Counted from the first letter of the stretch, positions 25,129-34,698 are shown. The stretch: DNA of 64,000 bases from Sutcliffiella horikoshii (GCF_021991925.1 NZ_RXZI01000007.1:1-64000); one strand, 5' to 3'. Notes: generated by a model from the sequence alone, not told the origin. A program made the numbers and translations.

Positions 25129-25334
25129 TGGTAATCCTGCCTCCAAAATCTGAAATCTTACAAAAAGGCTGTTATATCATAAATTGTTGCATTTAACTAG
25201 TAAAAGTCGGCAGTTGGACTTTTTACTACTTACATACTCTTTGGCTCTACAGAGAAAAGAGCACGAAGATAAGGAATCCAACGTTAGGCTAGTAAGAACG
25301 AAAAAGCAACAAAGTTTACGAAAACAGCCTACAT

Positions 25335-25378
25335 GGAAGGGACGGCTACTCGCGTCCAACGAACCTCAACCGTCCCTT
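25335..25378. repeat. GGGACGG inverted repeat downstream of the hybrid kinase
   Basis: AAGGGACGG and CCGTCCCTT flank a 24-nt loop. It resembles the GGGACGG...CCGTCCC hairpins scattered in many Bacillus genomes. Located between the rsbK-like and rsbM-like genes, it may act as a terminator or processing site. No T tract on the minus strand. Confidence 0.6.
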
Positions 25379-25389
25379 TTGTCTATAGC

Positions 25390-28191
25390 CTAATTTTTTG
25401 CTACCCAAACGCGCATCGCTGATAAAAGTTGATCCAATTTAAGAGGTTTGCTTATGTAATCAGAAGCTCCCACCTCTAAACATTTCTCTCGGTCACCTTT
25501 CATCGCTTTTGCGGTAAGGGCAATGATTGGAACGTCTTTATGTTTTTCAAGGTTTCGTATCGTTTTAATGGCTTTATACCCATCCATGACAGGCATCATG
25601 ATATCCATTAGAATAATATCTACATGCTCGTTTTCATGGAGGATATCCAGACACTGCAACCCGTTTTCTGCGGTCAATATGTTCATATCCTCTTTGTTTA
25701 ATGCATTGTTTAGGGCATAAACATTTCGATGATCATCATCCACTACTACAACAGTCTTGCCTTTTAGGATATTTGAAATATCCTGCTCTTCTACAGGCTC
25801 AGGTTGAACGACTTCTTTTTTCTCCGCCATGTTCAGAACCATATTTTCTTCCTCCATCAGATCCGTTTCTGTCGTTGATGCCACTTCCTGCCAAGCGGCC
25901 TCGACTTCCTTCATTTGAGGCATCCCTTCCGGCAGACTAGGTATGAGTAATGTGAATACACTACCTTCCCCTTCTTCACTTTCCACAAAGACCCTTCCAC
26001 CCAACAGGTTCGAGAACTCTTTGGAAATGGAAAGTCCAAGGCCGGTGCCACCGTACTTTCTCATGGTTGCTCCATCTCCTTGATGGAAGGCTTCAAAAAT
26101 GAGTGACTGCTTGTCCTTCGAGATTCCTATTCCCGTATCTTCGACTGAGATTTTCAGCCAGCTTTCCGCTTTTACAGAAACATTGGCTTTTAGTAAATCC
26201 CTTTTTGGCGCCTTTTCGATCTTCACGGTTATTTTTCCTTTTTCCGTAAACTTGAAGGCATTGGATAACAGGTTCTTTACTATCTGTTGAAGGCGCTGTT
26301 CGTCTGTGAAAAATACATCAGGTAGCTGATTGCCGCGAACAATCTCATAATCTAATTTTTTATGCTTGGCGATATGGGTGAATTGGAGTTCCAGACGGTT
26401 GATGAACTCTTCCACATTCACTTCTCCAAACATCACTTCCAACTTCTTCACTTCCACTTTGGAAAGGTCCAAAATATCATTGATCAAGTTAAGCAGATCT
26501 TGACCGGAAGAATTAATGACTCGGGAAAACTCCCTTTGCTCATCTGTCAGTAGGTCTTCTGGATCTTCTGCAAGCATTTCTGATAGAAGTAGAATACTAT
26601 TCAGTGGAGTGCGTAGCTCATGAGACATATTTGCCAGGAATTCCGATTTATATTTGGAACTGAGTTGAAGCTGTTTCGCTTTTTCCTCAAGCTCTGTTTT
26701 CGCTTTCTGGAGATCTGCAGATTTCTGTTCTGCATCACGTGAACGTTCCTCTAACTGCTCATTGATCATGCGCAGTTCCTCAGATTGCGTTTGAAGCTCT
26801 TCTGATTGGGCCTGTAATTCTTCTGATTGAGATTGCAACTCTTCCGTCTGCGCTTGGGACTCTAATAATAAACGCTCCACTTCCATCCGTCCCAGAATAT
26901 TCGTAATGGCAATACCGAGCGTTTCGAGCACTTTATCTAAAAGTTGACGGTGCGTCTTTGTAAATTCTGTTAATGTCGCCATCTCAATGACGGCGATGAC
27001 TTCATCCTTGATAATTACAGGAGCAATAATAATGCTTCTCGGTTTAATATGCCCGATCCCTGTGGTGACAACCGAATAATTCTCCGGTACTTCCTCCAGT
27101 AGGATTACTTTTTTATCCCACGCACATTGTCCAACAAGGCCTTCACGAAGCTTATATTCCTCTCCCCCAACATCTTCTGCCCCATCAGCATAAGTCGCAA
27201 CCTTTTTGAAGGTCGCACCTTCTCCATTTTCTCCATCCAACAGATAAAAAGCCCCAAGCTTCGCATCCATCAAAGGTGTCAACGTGGCAATGAACTTTTC
27301 TGCTAGAGAATCTGTGGATACATTACGATGATAAAGGTTAATGATATCGGCAGAGTTCGTTTGTACCCAGTTCTGTCTGCCTATTTCCTCTGTAAACTGC
27401 TTTTCTTTCACATGATAGGATTCAATCGAGCTTGCCATGCCATTAAAGGCTAAAGAGATTTCCCCTATCTCATCTTTAATATCCGTACTTAGTCTTGGTA
27501 AAGTGGAAAGGTCATCATAGTTAATTCCTTTGATACCATCCTTCACTTCATCCAATCTTCTGTTTGTACTTCTTATCACCCAAAGTGTGGCAGAAACGAT
27601 GACAATCAGCGATAAGAGGACAGCAGCTATCAAAATGAAAACAAGAGTTTGATAGGTTTGGCTCGCTTCTCCCATTGTTTCCTCCATGAGAGTCTCTTGC
27701 AATGTTTTAAACTCTGATATACTTTGTAAAAGTTCCGCTCTCGTATCTAGTTGTGATGCGTAGATACCTTGTAATTCGCCCGTGCTTGCACCCTCATTGA
27801 TCTGAGCAATGATTTCCTGTTCCATGATCCAGTACGAGTTATATCCTTCTTGGATTTTACTCAATAATAATTTCGTATCATTTCTATCCAGAACAGATTC
27901 CAATTCTATGATATTGTTTCTGACAGCTTCCCTATTCTCAGCTATATTTGTGAGGTTTGACTCAATATTCTCCCCATCATTTCTATTAGTGACAAATAAC
28001 AATTGCCTGTCCGTTTCATAGAACAACTGCCTGATATCAGTGGCCTTATTCACCTTGTAATATCTGTCCTCTACTATTTCCAGCATATTTGTCTTCATGG
28101 AATTGGTCATAAATAAAATTACTGATAATAGCAGCATCAGAAAGAATACCGTTATTCCCAACCCGACAAATTGTTTCTTCTTAAAACTCAC
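25390..28191 (-). CDS. rsbK: Hybrid sensor histidine kinase (RsbK-like)
   Basis: About 933 residues. Membrane segment 1 at ~8-28, a ~160-residue extracytoplasmic helical sensor, membrane segment 2 near 185-210, HAMP, GAF domain (~280-430), then a coiled coil of Gln/Ser/Glu repeats (QSEELQ-A/T-Q three times), HisKA with FLANMSHELRTPLNSILLL, ATPase domain (DTGIGISKDKQ; YGGTGLGLSISKEF) and a C-terminal receiver (VVDDDHRNVY; IILMDIMMPVMDGY; ISKP). This is the B. cereus RsbK architecture. The Glu-rich coiled coil is a plausible target of the CheR neighbour. Start uncertain: GTG 28191 has GGGAG 5 nt upstream; another GTG is at 28203. An extended -10 TGGTATAAT is near 28250-28258. Confidence 0.88.
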   Translation of the reverse strand: MSFKKKQFVGLGITVFFLMLLLSVILFMTNSMKTNMLEIVEDRYYKVNKATDIRQLFYETDRQLLFVTNRNDGENIESNLTNIAENREAVRNNIIELESVLDRNDTKLLLSKIQEGYNSYWIMEQEIIAQINEGASTGELQGIYASQLDTRAELLQSISEFKTLQETLMEETMGEASQTYQTLVFILIAAVLLSLIVIVSATLWVIRSTNRRLDEVKDGIKGINYDDLSTLPRLSTDIKDEIGEISLAFNGMASSIESYHVKEKQFTEEIGRQNWVQTNSADIINLYHRNVSTDSLAEKFIATLTPLMDAKLGAFYLLDGENGEGATFKKVATYADGAEDVGGEEYKLREGLVGQCAWDKKVILLEEVPENYSVVTTGIGHIKPRSIIIAPVIIKDEVIAVIEMATLTEFTKTHRQLLDKVLETLGIAITNILGRMEVERLLLESQAQTEELQSQSEELQAQSEELQTQSEELRMINEQLEERSRDAEQKSADLQKAKTELEEKAKQLQLSSKYKSEFLANMSHELRTPLNSILLLSEMLAEDPEDLLTDEQREFSRVINSSGQDLLNLINDILDLSKVEVKKLEVMFGEVNVEEFINRLELQFTHIAKHKKLDYEIVRGNQLPDVFFTDEQRLQQIVKNLLSNAFKFTEKGKITVKIEKAPKRDLLKANVSVKAESWLKISVEDTGIGISKDKQSLIFEAFHQGDGATMRKYGGTGLGLSISKEFSNLLGGRVFVESEEGEGSVFTLLIPSLPEGMPQMKEVEAAWQEVASTTETDLMEEENMVLNMAEKKEVVQPEPVEEQDISNILKGKTVVVVDDDHRNVYALNNALNKEDMNILTAENGLQCLDILHENEHVDIILMDIMMPVMDGYKAIKTIRNLEKHKDVPIIALTAKAMKGDREKCLEVGASDYISKPLKLDQLLSAMRVWVAKN

Positions 28192-28325
28192 CGCAACTCC
28201 CACTTTCTATGGTTTTTGATGCTGAAAACGTGCATAAGTATCTAGATTGATTATACCAGTATGAGGAAAGATTGGTCGAGCGTGGATGCTCTGTTAAGGA
28301 AAGTATTTTTGAAAAAAAGAGAAAA

Positions 28326-28359
28326 CAAAAAAACGGATCTCCCAACGATGAGGATCCGT
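28326..28359 (-). terminator. Terminator of the YdjM-like gene
   Basis: Stem ACGGATC/GATCCGT followed on the minus strand by TTTTTTTG. Confidence 0.85.
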
Positions 28360-28368
28360 CGAAATATA

Positions 28369-28995
28369 TTAGATTTCCTTTGACGAAATCGGAAGAAATA
28401 GTTTAATCCCCCTTTTATTGAAAGGCAGCAATTTTATATCTGCTATCAAGTGGCTGATATAAGCAAAAAGGCATGTGTAGAAAACTCCATCCATAGATAA
28501 TGAGTGTTCAAGCTTCAAAGCTATGTAACCAAAGAATAAAACGCCTATTAGAGAATGGGTATAACTCCTATGGGAAACTAGTGAAGCTACAATGATATAG
28601 ACACCGAACAGTATCATCCATAACTCTTGCAAGGACACCCCTCCAAGGATCACGCCTGCCCCTGTAATGGTCAACATATGCTTCTGCTTGATATACGAAG
28701 ATAGAATAATCATGAGGACCCCTATTCCCACACCTCGCAATTTTTCCTCTATCGTACCTTCATATAGACTGTAAAGAATCATCATCGTTCCTATGATTTG
28801 GGCAATGGTCCTAGTTACAGTGTGGGATAAGGTTATTCGTCCTCGAAGTTTCCCATCAATATCTAGGTCTGGCACAAGGGCGGATACTGTCCCTAGACTG
28901 ACTAAAATCAGGGTGGTAGTTGGGGTTGTCTGCATAGAGTTGGCTATAGCAAATCCAGTTGCTGCCCCTATTGCTGCGTGTGCAGTACCATTCAT
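28369..28995 (-). CDS. YdjM-like membrane metal-dependent hydrolase family protein
   Basis: A 208-residue protein with about six membrane segments. It starts MNGTAHAAIGAATGFA and has ALVPDLDIDGKLRGRITLSHT (about 42-62) and SHRSYTHSLIG (about 143-153), the His/Asp signatures of the DUF457/YdjM family. Some relatives are SOS-induced in E. coli; molecular function is unproven. A second member of this family (YfhP-like) is at 7827. ATG 28995 has AGAGGTG 8 nt upstream; the frame is open to 29049 without ribosome site. Confidence 0.85.
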   Translation of the reverse strand: MNGTAHAAIGAATGFAIANSMQTTPTTTLILVSLGTVSALVPDLDIDGKLRGRITLSHTVTRTIAQIIGTMMILYSLYEGTIEEKLRGVGIGVLMIILSSYIKQKHMLTITGAGVILGGVSLQELWMILFGVYIIVASLVSHRSYTHSLIGVLFFGYIALKLEHSLSMDGVFYTCLFAYISHLIADIKLLPFNKRGIKLFLPISSKEI

Positions 28996-29201
28996 GTTGT
29001 TTTCACCTCTAGAATTTGATTTGTTCGAGTAGTTGAGGCTTCCAGCCATCAGAGTCCACTAGAAACCAACAATCACATTCTAGCTATTCTACAAGAAAAC
29101 ACTTGTTCTGTTCAGGGGCAAAAGTCCTGATTGTGGGTGCCGAGGTGGGAATTGATATGGGAGGTGGGGGGATCAAAGGCATATTTGGTAGAATACGCGT
29201 G

Positions 29202-29340
29202 TCGCCCGCCCCCCCTACGAATCGCCCGATTTTCGTGATAAGCGCCCGTAAGTTCAAAATATAGCCCGATTCCTTGCTATTTCCGCCCGAAAACTCTCTG
29301 TTTTCGCCCGATCCCCCATAGTTTTCGCCCGATTCCGTTT
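29202..29340. repeat. Phased 20-21-nt degenerate repeat array, family B (locus 2)
   Basis: TCGCCCG or close variants start at 29202, 29222, 29242, 29262 (20-nt steps), 29283, 29304 and 29325 (21-nt steps). It is the reverse complement of the CGGGCGA unit at 15321. It occupies the centre of the 494-nt gene-free space between the YdjM-like and DUF2161 genes. Nothing else was seen there. Confidence 0.85.
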
Positions 29341-29489
29341 CCTCTCTGGTTCAGATTGATACTACTCCCTTTCCGCTCAACATACCTTCCTTGGCATCTA
29401 CCAAGCTCCAAATTTAGAGCCATCGATCTTCCTATTTCAATATCAAAAAAGACTATCCACCACCAAATAGGGGCAAGATAGGCTCCAAC

Positions 29490-30215
29490 TCACTCTAATT
29501 TCTTCAAAAAGTACTCCATAAGCTCCTGATGCTCCCGGAGCTCCTTTTTGCCCTTTTCACTGATCACATATGTCCCGCGCTTTACCCGCTCAAACCACCG
29601 ATAATAGTTTTTTGTCAATATGGAAGAGGTCTTCTCACCAGTTCCAAGCTCCCGCAAAGCCTTAGGAGATAATGGACCCATCTTCTCTAAATAACACGCA
29701 ATCTGTACGCAGTTCTCTTTATAGGCCGTCCTGATTTTCACCCGATTGCTGCCACCCAGGTTCACATCAGATGAACGTCCCTCCATCTCTTTCATCAATG
29801 CGTCACGTTTCCGCTTATTCTGGCGCATGCTACGAGCTCGATCAAACGGAGCAGGATCAAACATTACTTCCACACGCTTCCCTCGCCCGCTGAATGACAC
29901 GATGATCAAACCCAACTCCAGACGCTTGATCAGATGACATAAGTCTGTCCAACGCTTCGAACGCCTACTGAAGGATGGCTTTGGAATGGCGATATATACG
30001 AGGTCTGTAAGCTTCTGCCGCTTGGTCGCCTGAATGAGTAACTGCACATTCAACGTCAGTTTCAACTCCACCACCACTACGGCGTCTCCCTTCACCATCG
30101 CGATATCGCAGTCCTTCACTTCCCCATATACCTCATAACCTTCCTTGATAAAGTGTTTCTGAATCGGCTTATATAAATCCACTTCATACATTTTTTTCTT
30201 TTCTGTCATCTCCAT
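29490..30215 (-). CDS. DUF2161 putative PD-(D/E)XK nuclease
   Basis: A 241-residue protein. The N-terminal domain has EVDLYKPIQKHFIKEGYEVYGEV then CDIAMVKG...VVVVELKLTLN (about 37-56), the D...ExK arrangement of PD-(D/E)XK nucleases. A basic middle region follows (RQNKRKRDALMKEM), and the C-terminal ~80 residues look like a winged-helix domain (MGPLSPKALRELGTGEKTSSILTKN). It starts 13 nt after the helicase gene on the same strand, so the two are an operon and may act together on DNA. Start ATG 30215 is weakly supported; 30209 or 30191 are alternatives. Confidence 0.8.
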   Translation of the reverse strand: MEMTEKKKMYEVDLYKPIQKHFIKEGYEVYGEVKDCDIAMVKGDAVVVVELKLTLNVQLLIQATKRQKLTDLVYIAIPKPSFSRRSKRWTDLCHLIKRLELGLIIVSFSGRGKRVEVMFDPAPFDRARSMRQNKRKRDALMKEMEGRSSDVNLGGSNRVKIRTAYKENCVQIACYLEKMGPLSPKALRELGTGEKTSSILTKNYYRWFERVKRGTYVISEKGKKELREHQELMEYFLKKLE

Positions 30216-30228
30216 ACACCAACCTATC

Positions 30229-33200
30229 CTAAATGGAAAGAATCTCCCGGATATCCTCATCCGTCAATGTTGGTGACACTTTCTCATCAGGGTCTATTAT
30301 TTCCTCTATCAGATGCTTCTTTTTATCTTGTAATTCGTTCATCTTTTCTTCAATCGTCCCACGTGCCACAAGCTTGATCACCTGTACCGATTGGGTTTGT
30401 CCCATCCGGTGTGCTCGGTCAGCCGCCTGCTCCTCCACAGCGGGATTCCACCAAAGATCATATAGGATGACAGTATCAGCACCAGTCAGATTCAGCCCCG
30501 TTCCTCCAGCCTTCAGCGAGATTAAGAAAAAGTCCCGTTCTCCCGCATTGAATCGTTCACACCGCTCCACCCTTTCTTCTGAGGGAGTTTGGCCATCTAG
30601 ATAAAAGTAGGGAAGCCCCCTATAGGCAAGCTCCCTACCTATCAGCTCCAGCATTTTGGTGAACTGTGAAAAAATCAACACCCTTCTGCCTGATCGCTGA
30701 GATTCCTCAATCAGCTGCAAAAGCATCTCGAATTTTGCAGAACGCCCCTTATAACCATCCACAAAAAGGGTCGGATGGCAACAGATTTGACGGAGCCTCG
30801 TCAGTCCAGCCAATATCCGTATCTTATTTTTCCTCAACGTATCCTTGTTCAGGTGTTTCAATGTATCATGACGGAGCTTGGCAAGATAGGCTGCATAAAG
30901 CTTTTTCTGCTCTGGTAAAAGCTCTACTGACTCTAAGCTTTCCTGTTTTTCCGGCAATTCCGCCAGCACATCCTCCTTTACCCTCCTCAAAAGGAAGGGA
31001 CGTATCCGTCTGGCAATCGTTTTCCTCGTAAGATTACTGTATTCCTTCAAGCCCATAAACAATTCAGGGAAGACTACATGGAAAATGGACCAGAGTTCTT
31101 CCAAAGAATTTTCGACAGGTGTACCTGTCAAAGCGAACTTATAGTCCGCATCCAACCTCTTCACTGCACGGGCCGTCTGGGTGGTAGGATTTTTGAACGC
31201 TTGGGCTTCATCAAAGAATATAGTATGAAACACTTGTGATGCGAAGGAAGATATGTCACGGCGTAATAGTGGGTACGAGGTGATGACCACATCCACTTGC
31301 CTTGACTGTCCAATGGCCTGCTCTCGTTCCTTTCGTGTTCCATCCACAATCACTGCATTGATTTCGGGCGCAAATTTCCTTAGTTCACTAAGCCAGTTGT
31401 AGGTTAAAGAGGATGGACAGACAATCAAGACCGGACATTTCTTATGCCGAATATCTGTGAGCACTGATAAGATGAAGGCAATACTCTGCAAAGTCTTCCC
31501 AAGTCCCATATCATCCGCCAATATCCCACCGAACCCGTAATGGGCCAGTGTTTTCATCCATTTGAAACCCTGCTTTTGATAATCCCGTAAAATAGCATCC
31601 ACTTGCTTGGGTACGGGGATGTTTTTACTGCTCGGGTTCCGGATCTCTTCCAAGAACTCCCGGAAGGAATCCTCAAGGGAGAACACTTCATCCCCATTTA
31701 CAGAATCCATCATCTTAAAACCTTTAATGATAGGAACATTCAACCCATGCTCGAGATCCTCTTCCTGTACGGGATTTGCCTGCAGGAACCGCTGAATTTC
31801 CTCGAATTCCCTTGTTTCCAAGGAGAGCAACGACCCATTTTTTAAACGGTAATACTTTCGTTTTTCCTCCAATGCCCCTAACAGCTCCCTGATCTGCGAT
31901 TCCGGGATTCCATCTAGTTCAAACTTGAATTCCAGCCAGTTGGTCCGCTCTTTTTTTACGCGTACACGAATTTGGGGCTTGGCATTTTCACGAAAAATAC
32001 GGTTTCTTACTGCAGTGGTTGCATATACCATTACAAACCGTTGCAATGTTGGCAGCTTATGATAAAGGAACTCATACTCCAGCTCTTCATTATGCAGGAA
32101 ATACCCCTCTTCGGTGCTGCCGAATTCACTATCTTCCATTAATTCCAGGATCATCTGTTCCTTATCCCGGTCTCTAATAAACATCGCATTCCCCCACTGC
32201 TCTCTTGGATCCAACGGGTTGATGACCACCTGTTCATAGTGGAACTCTATACTCGCAAGCAGGCGATTTTTCACTCTGTCCAGATAGAGCTTGGCAACCA
32301 ACGGCGCCTTGGCTATCCTTTTTGTCACCGATTCATCCAGCTCCACTTTTCCGAGCTTTCTCAAGCCTGGTACCACCTTGTCGAGGAAAACTTGAACTTG
32401 ATCAGTAGCAATAGGAATATGGTTTGTCCTCGATGCCTTAAGCATCCTTTGCAATTCACTTAGACGACGACAGTCCTCCGTTGGCATAGTAAGAAGCTTC
32501 CCGTTTTTCAATACAGCTTGGTAAGCAGGGAGAACCACTAAGCTCTCAAGACCTTCCACTTTCAGCAAGAATCCTTTCCCGACTTCCTCTGTAAAAAGAA
32601 ATTGAAGGGAGAGCGGCTCCTTTGACAGTTTAAAGTCTTCATATGTCCTGCCACCGTGAAGCAAACGGGTATCATGTGCTTTAGAAAGTATAGGCTCCAG
32701 TCTGTGGAAGCTCGAGGGGGGAATGATGAAAGATTGCAGATGATCATTCAACTTTTCCTGATATGCCCTTTCGTCATGGAGAATATCAATCAACCTTTGG
32801 ATAACTTCATCAGCTTCCCGTTTAAAACATTGTCGTGCAGGGTCGAACAGGGAACTGGGCTCACCCTTCCTCACTGCAAGCAAAAATTCGCGAATGTCTA
32901 TGACCGGGTTATCTTCCACCATCAAATCTATTCCGAGAACGTTAGTGCCATCTTCCAATAACACAGGTTTAATGATAAATGATATGTCTAAGACTTCTCT
33001 TTTTTCAAAATGGCGCTGATGTCCGCTGTTTATATTAAGTTGACCTTGGAACAAACGGAGCAATTCATCCGATAGAGCTTGGGTCGAGGAGCCTTCCTGT
33101 TTTTGATGCTCAAGGATGGTAAGTAGTACTGCGGCAATATGCTGACAATCCTTTCTAATAGAAGCCAATTTAGGACAAGAACATTCAGCGTGAAAGCTCC

Positions 33201-33381
33201 CCTCCCCCTCTGCGGTGATGACAACATGAAAGTCCTCTGTCGCTGATACAGTCGCCTCACATTTTCGATCCGTATATATATGTATCTTCACTTTATCCGC
33301 TCGTCGAAAAGCCTCCCCCCTTTTAAAGGAGACAGTGCCACATCGTTCTTGGATAAGTTTTTGATTAATTTTAATGTTCAT
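30229..33381 (-). CDS. SWIM-domain SNF2-family helicase
   Basis: A 1050-residue protein. The N-terminal SWIM zinc finger has C67, C69, C79, H81 (CSCPKLASIRKDCQH). A ~450-residue SNF2-associated region follows, then the helicase core: motif I ILADDMGLGKTLQSI, motif II FFDEAQAFKN (DEAQ), motif III ALTGTPVENSLEEL, motif V LISLKAGGTGLNL and motif VI DRAHRMGQTQSV. SNF2 ATPases translocate on duplex DNA and remodel protein-DNA or RNA-polymerase complexes; YwqA of B. subtilis is similar. AAAGGAG 9 nt before the ATG. It heads an operon with the putative nuclease. Confidence 0.93.
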   Translation of the reverse strand: MNIKINQKLIQERCGTVSFKRGEAFRRADKVKIHIYTDRKCEATVSATEDFHVVITAEGEGSFHAECSCPKLASIRKDCQHIAAVLLTILEHQKQEGSSTQALSDELLRLFQGQLNINSGHQRHFEKREVLDISFIIKPVLLEDGTNVLGIDLMVEDNPVIDIREFLLAVRKGEPSSLFDPARQCFKREADEVIQRLIDILHDERAYQEKLNDHLQSFIIPPSSFHRLEPILSKAHDTRLLHGGRTYEDFKLSKEPLSLQFLFTEEVGKGFLLKVEGLESLVVLPAYQAVLKNGKLLTMPTEDCRRLSELQRMLKASRTNHIPIATDQVQVFLDKVVPGLRKLGKVELDESVTKRIAKAPLVAKLYLDRVKNRLLASIEFHYEQVVINPLDPREQWGNAMFIRDRDKEQMILELMEDSEFGSTEEGYFLHNEELEYEFLYHKLPTLQRFVMVYATTAVRNRIFRENAKPQIRVRVKKERTNWLEFKFELDGIPESQIRELLGALEEKRKYYRLKNGSLLSLETREFEEIQRFLQANPVQEEDLEHGLNVPIIKGFKMMDSVNGDEVFSLEDSFREFLEEIRNPSSKNIPVPKQVDAILRDYQKQGFKWMKTLAHYGFGGILADDMGLGKTLQSIAFILSVLTDIRHKKCPVLIVCPSSLTYNWLSELRKFAPEINAVIVDGTRKEREQAIGQSRQVDVVITSYPLLRRDISSFASQVFHTIFFDEAQAFKNPTTQTARAVKRLDADYKFALTGTPVENSLEELWSIFHVVFPELFMGLKEYSNLTRKTIARRIRPFLLRRVKEDVLAELPEKQESLESVELLPEQKKLYAAYLAKLRHDTLKHLNKDTLRKNKIRILAGLTRLRQICCHPTLFVDGYKGRSAKFEMLLQLIEESQRSGRRVLIFSQFTKMLELIGRELAYRGLPYFYLDGQTPSEERVERCERFNAGERDFFLISLKAGGTGLNLTGADTVILYDLWWNPAVEEQAADRAHRMGQTQSVQVIKLVARGTIEEKMNELQDKKKHLIEEIIDPDEKVSPTLTDEDIREILSI

Positions 33382-33489
33382 TGTGGTTTTCTCCTTTCAA
33401 AAGGGGGGCGATTCTTACTCTAATAAAGATTGTAACACACATTAAAAAGCACAGCTTCCCTGGTTAGCAAGCTGTGTTAATCGTTTTTA

Positions 33490-33993
33490 TTACATCCCGC
33501 CTAAAGTTTTCAATTCCATCTCATCCAAGGCACCGTTTACTCTATCAAGATCATGTATCCTCTTCTCCAGAAAGAACCGAATCACTAGATCGTACGTGTC
33601 GCTTCCTGACAAGGAATAGCCTGCAACTCCCAGCAAGTCCTCTGTTTCCACCTCATCAAGCTCCAACGCAAAGGCTAGGGAAATCACCGTTGTCTTTTTG
33701 GGCCTGTAGTCAGCATTAGAGCGGATTTTTGAAAAGTGCTTCCTGTCCATGCCAGCTTTTTTATAGATGATGGAATCCTTTACCCCTTTTCGGTCGATAT
33801 ACTCGAACAATACTTGTTGGAGAGTAGGCTTTCTATTATTTTTTATGAACTCCTCTAGCTCCAACACTTCACTATCTTCCTGTAGAATTGGGGCTTCTTT
33901 GTACAAGGTGGATTCCCTGACTTCCAGAATATCTTCATTCTGATGCGTCCAAATATATTCCTGCAGCTCCAACCATATCTTTTTATCGAGCAT
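33490..33993 (-). CDS. HTH protein paired with a vWA gene
   Basis: A 167-residue soluble protein. An acidic, helical N-terminal ~80 residues is followed by a helix-turn-helix-like region at about 80-140: DSIIYKKAGMDRKHFSKIRS then YRPKKTTVISLAFALELDEVETEDLL, as in XRE-type DNA-binding proteins. It is divergent from the vWA gene, with an inverted repeat between them, so it probably controls both. ATG 33993 with GGAGG 7 nt upstream; the longer open frame (to 34218) overlaps the divergent gene and is not used. Confidence 0.75.
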   Translation of the reverse strand: MLDKKIWLELQEYIWTHQNEDILEVRESTLYKEAPILQEDSEVLELEEFIKNNRKPTLQQVLFEYIDRKGVKDSIIYKKAGMDRKHFSKIRSNADYRPKKTTVISLAFALELDEVETEDLLGVAGYSLSGSDTYDLVIRFFLEKRIHDLDRVNGALDEMELKTLGGM

Positions 33994-34009
33994 TTCTCCA
34001 CCTCCAAAT

Positions 34010-34026
34010 GTCGCTTTCGAAGCGAC
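34010..34026. promoter_or_regulatory. Inverted repeat between the HTH and vWA genes
   Basis: GTCGCTT-TCG-AAGCGAC: 7-bp perfect arms with a 3-nt spacer in the 85-nt divergent promoter region. Candidate operator for the HTH protein. Confidence 0.6.
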
Positions 34027-34078
34027 CATTTTATGGATATTGTTAGCTATTATTATAGCATGAAGGAGGATGATGAAA

Positions 34079-34663
34079 ATGAATAAAAACGTAACGGAGA
34101 TTATTTTTCTATTGGACAGAAGCGGGTCGATGTCAGGCCTGGAACGGGACACAATCGGAGGCTTCAACTCCTTTCTGAAGAGGCAATGCCAGCATGAGGG
34201 TGAAACGCTAGTTACCACGGTCCTGTTTGATGATGAGGTGGAAGTCTTGTGGAACGGAGTGGATGCGAAAAGCCTTACCTTAACAAGAGAGGACTATTAT
34301 GTAAGAGGCTCCACTTCCCTATTGGATGCGGTCGGAAAAACCATACTGGATGTAGGAGTCCGATTAGCGAATACACCTGAAGCCTCAAGACCGCGGAATG
34401 TGATCTTCGTCATCACCACAGACGGAATGGAAAACTCGAGCATGGAGTTTACCTATTCAAGGGTAAAAGAACTGATCCGCCATCAACAGGAAAAATACAG
34501 CTGGCAGTTTATTTTCATGGGAGCGAACATTGATGTGGCCAAAGAAGCAGATAGCTTGGGCATCAACAAAGAACATGCCTATCAATTTGAAGCAACCGAA
34601 AAAGGTGTTGAAATTATGTATGATTCCGTATGTGAAATAATTTCAGAGAAGCGCGTGAATTAA
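34079..34663 (+). CDS. vWA domain protein, TerY-like
   Basis: A 194-residue single von Willebrand A domain. It has MIDAS motif DRSGSMSG (about 10-17), conserved Thr/Ser in RGSTSLLDAVG (about 79), FVITTDGMENSS (about 120) and FIFMGANIDVAKEA. This binds a divalent metal and probably a partner protein. TerY-type vWA proteins have this form; no tellurite genes are nearby. Three ATGs are clustered; 34079 is chosen because GGAGG is 9 nt upstream. Confidence 0.85.
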   Translation: MNKNVTEIIFLLDRSGSMSGLERDTIGGFNSFLKRQCQHEGETLVTTVLFDDEVEVLWNGVDAKSLTLTREDYYVRGSTSLLDAVGKTILDVGVRLANTPEASRPRNVIFVITTDGMENSSMEFTYSRVKELIRHQQEKYSWQFIFMGANIDVAKEADSLGINKEHAYQFEATEKGVEIMYDSVCEIISEKRVN

Positions 34664-34668
34664 AGAAA

Positions 34669-34697
34669 CATCCAGTCTTCCATTAGAAGACTGGATG
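34669..34697. terminator. Bidirectional terminator, vWA/tatC
   Basis: Perfect 12-bp stem CATCCAGTCTTC/GAAGACTGGATG with a 5-nt loop, followed by TTTCTTTAATT on the minus strand. Confidence 0.85.
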
Positions 34698-34698
34698 G

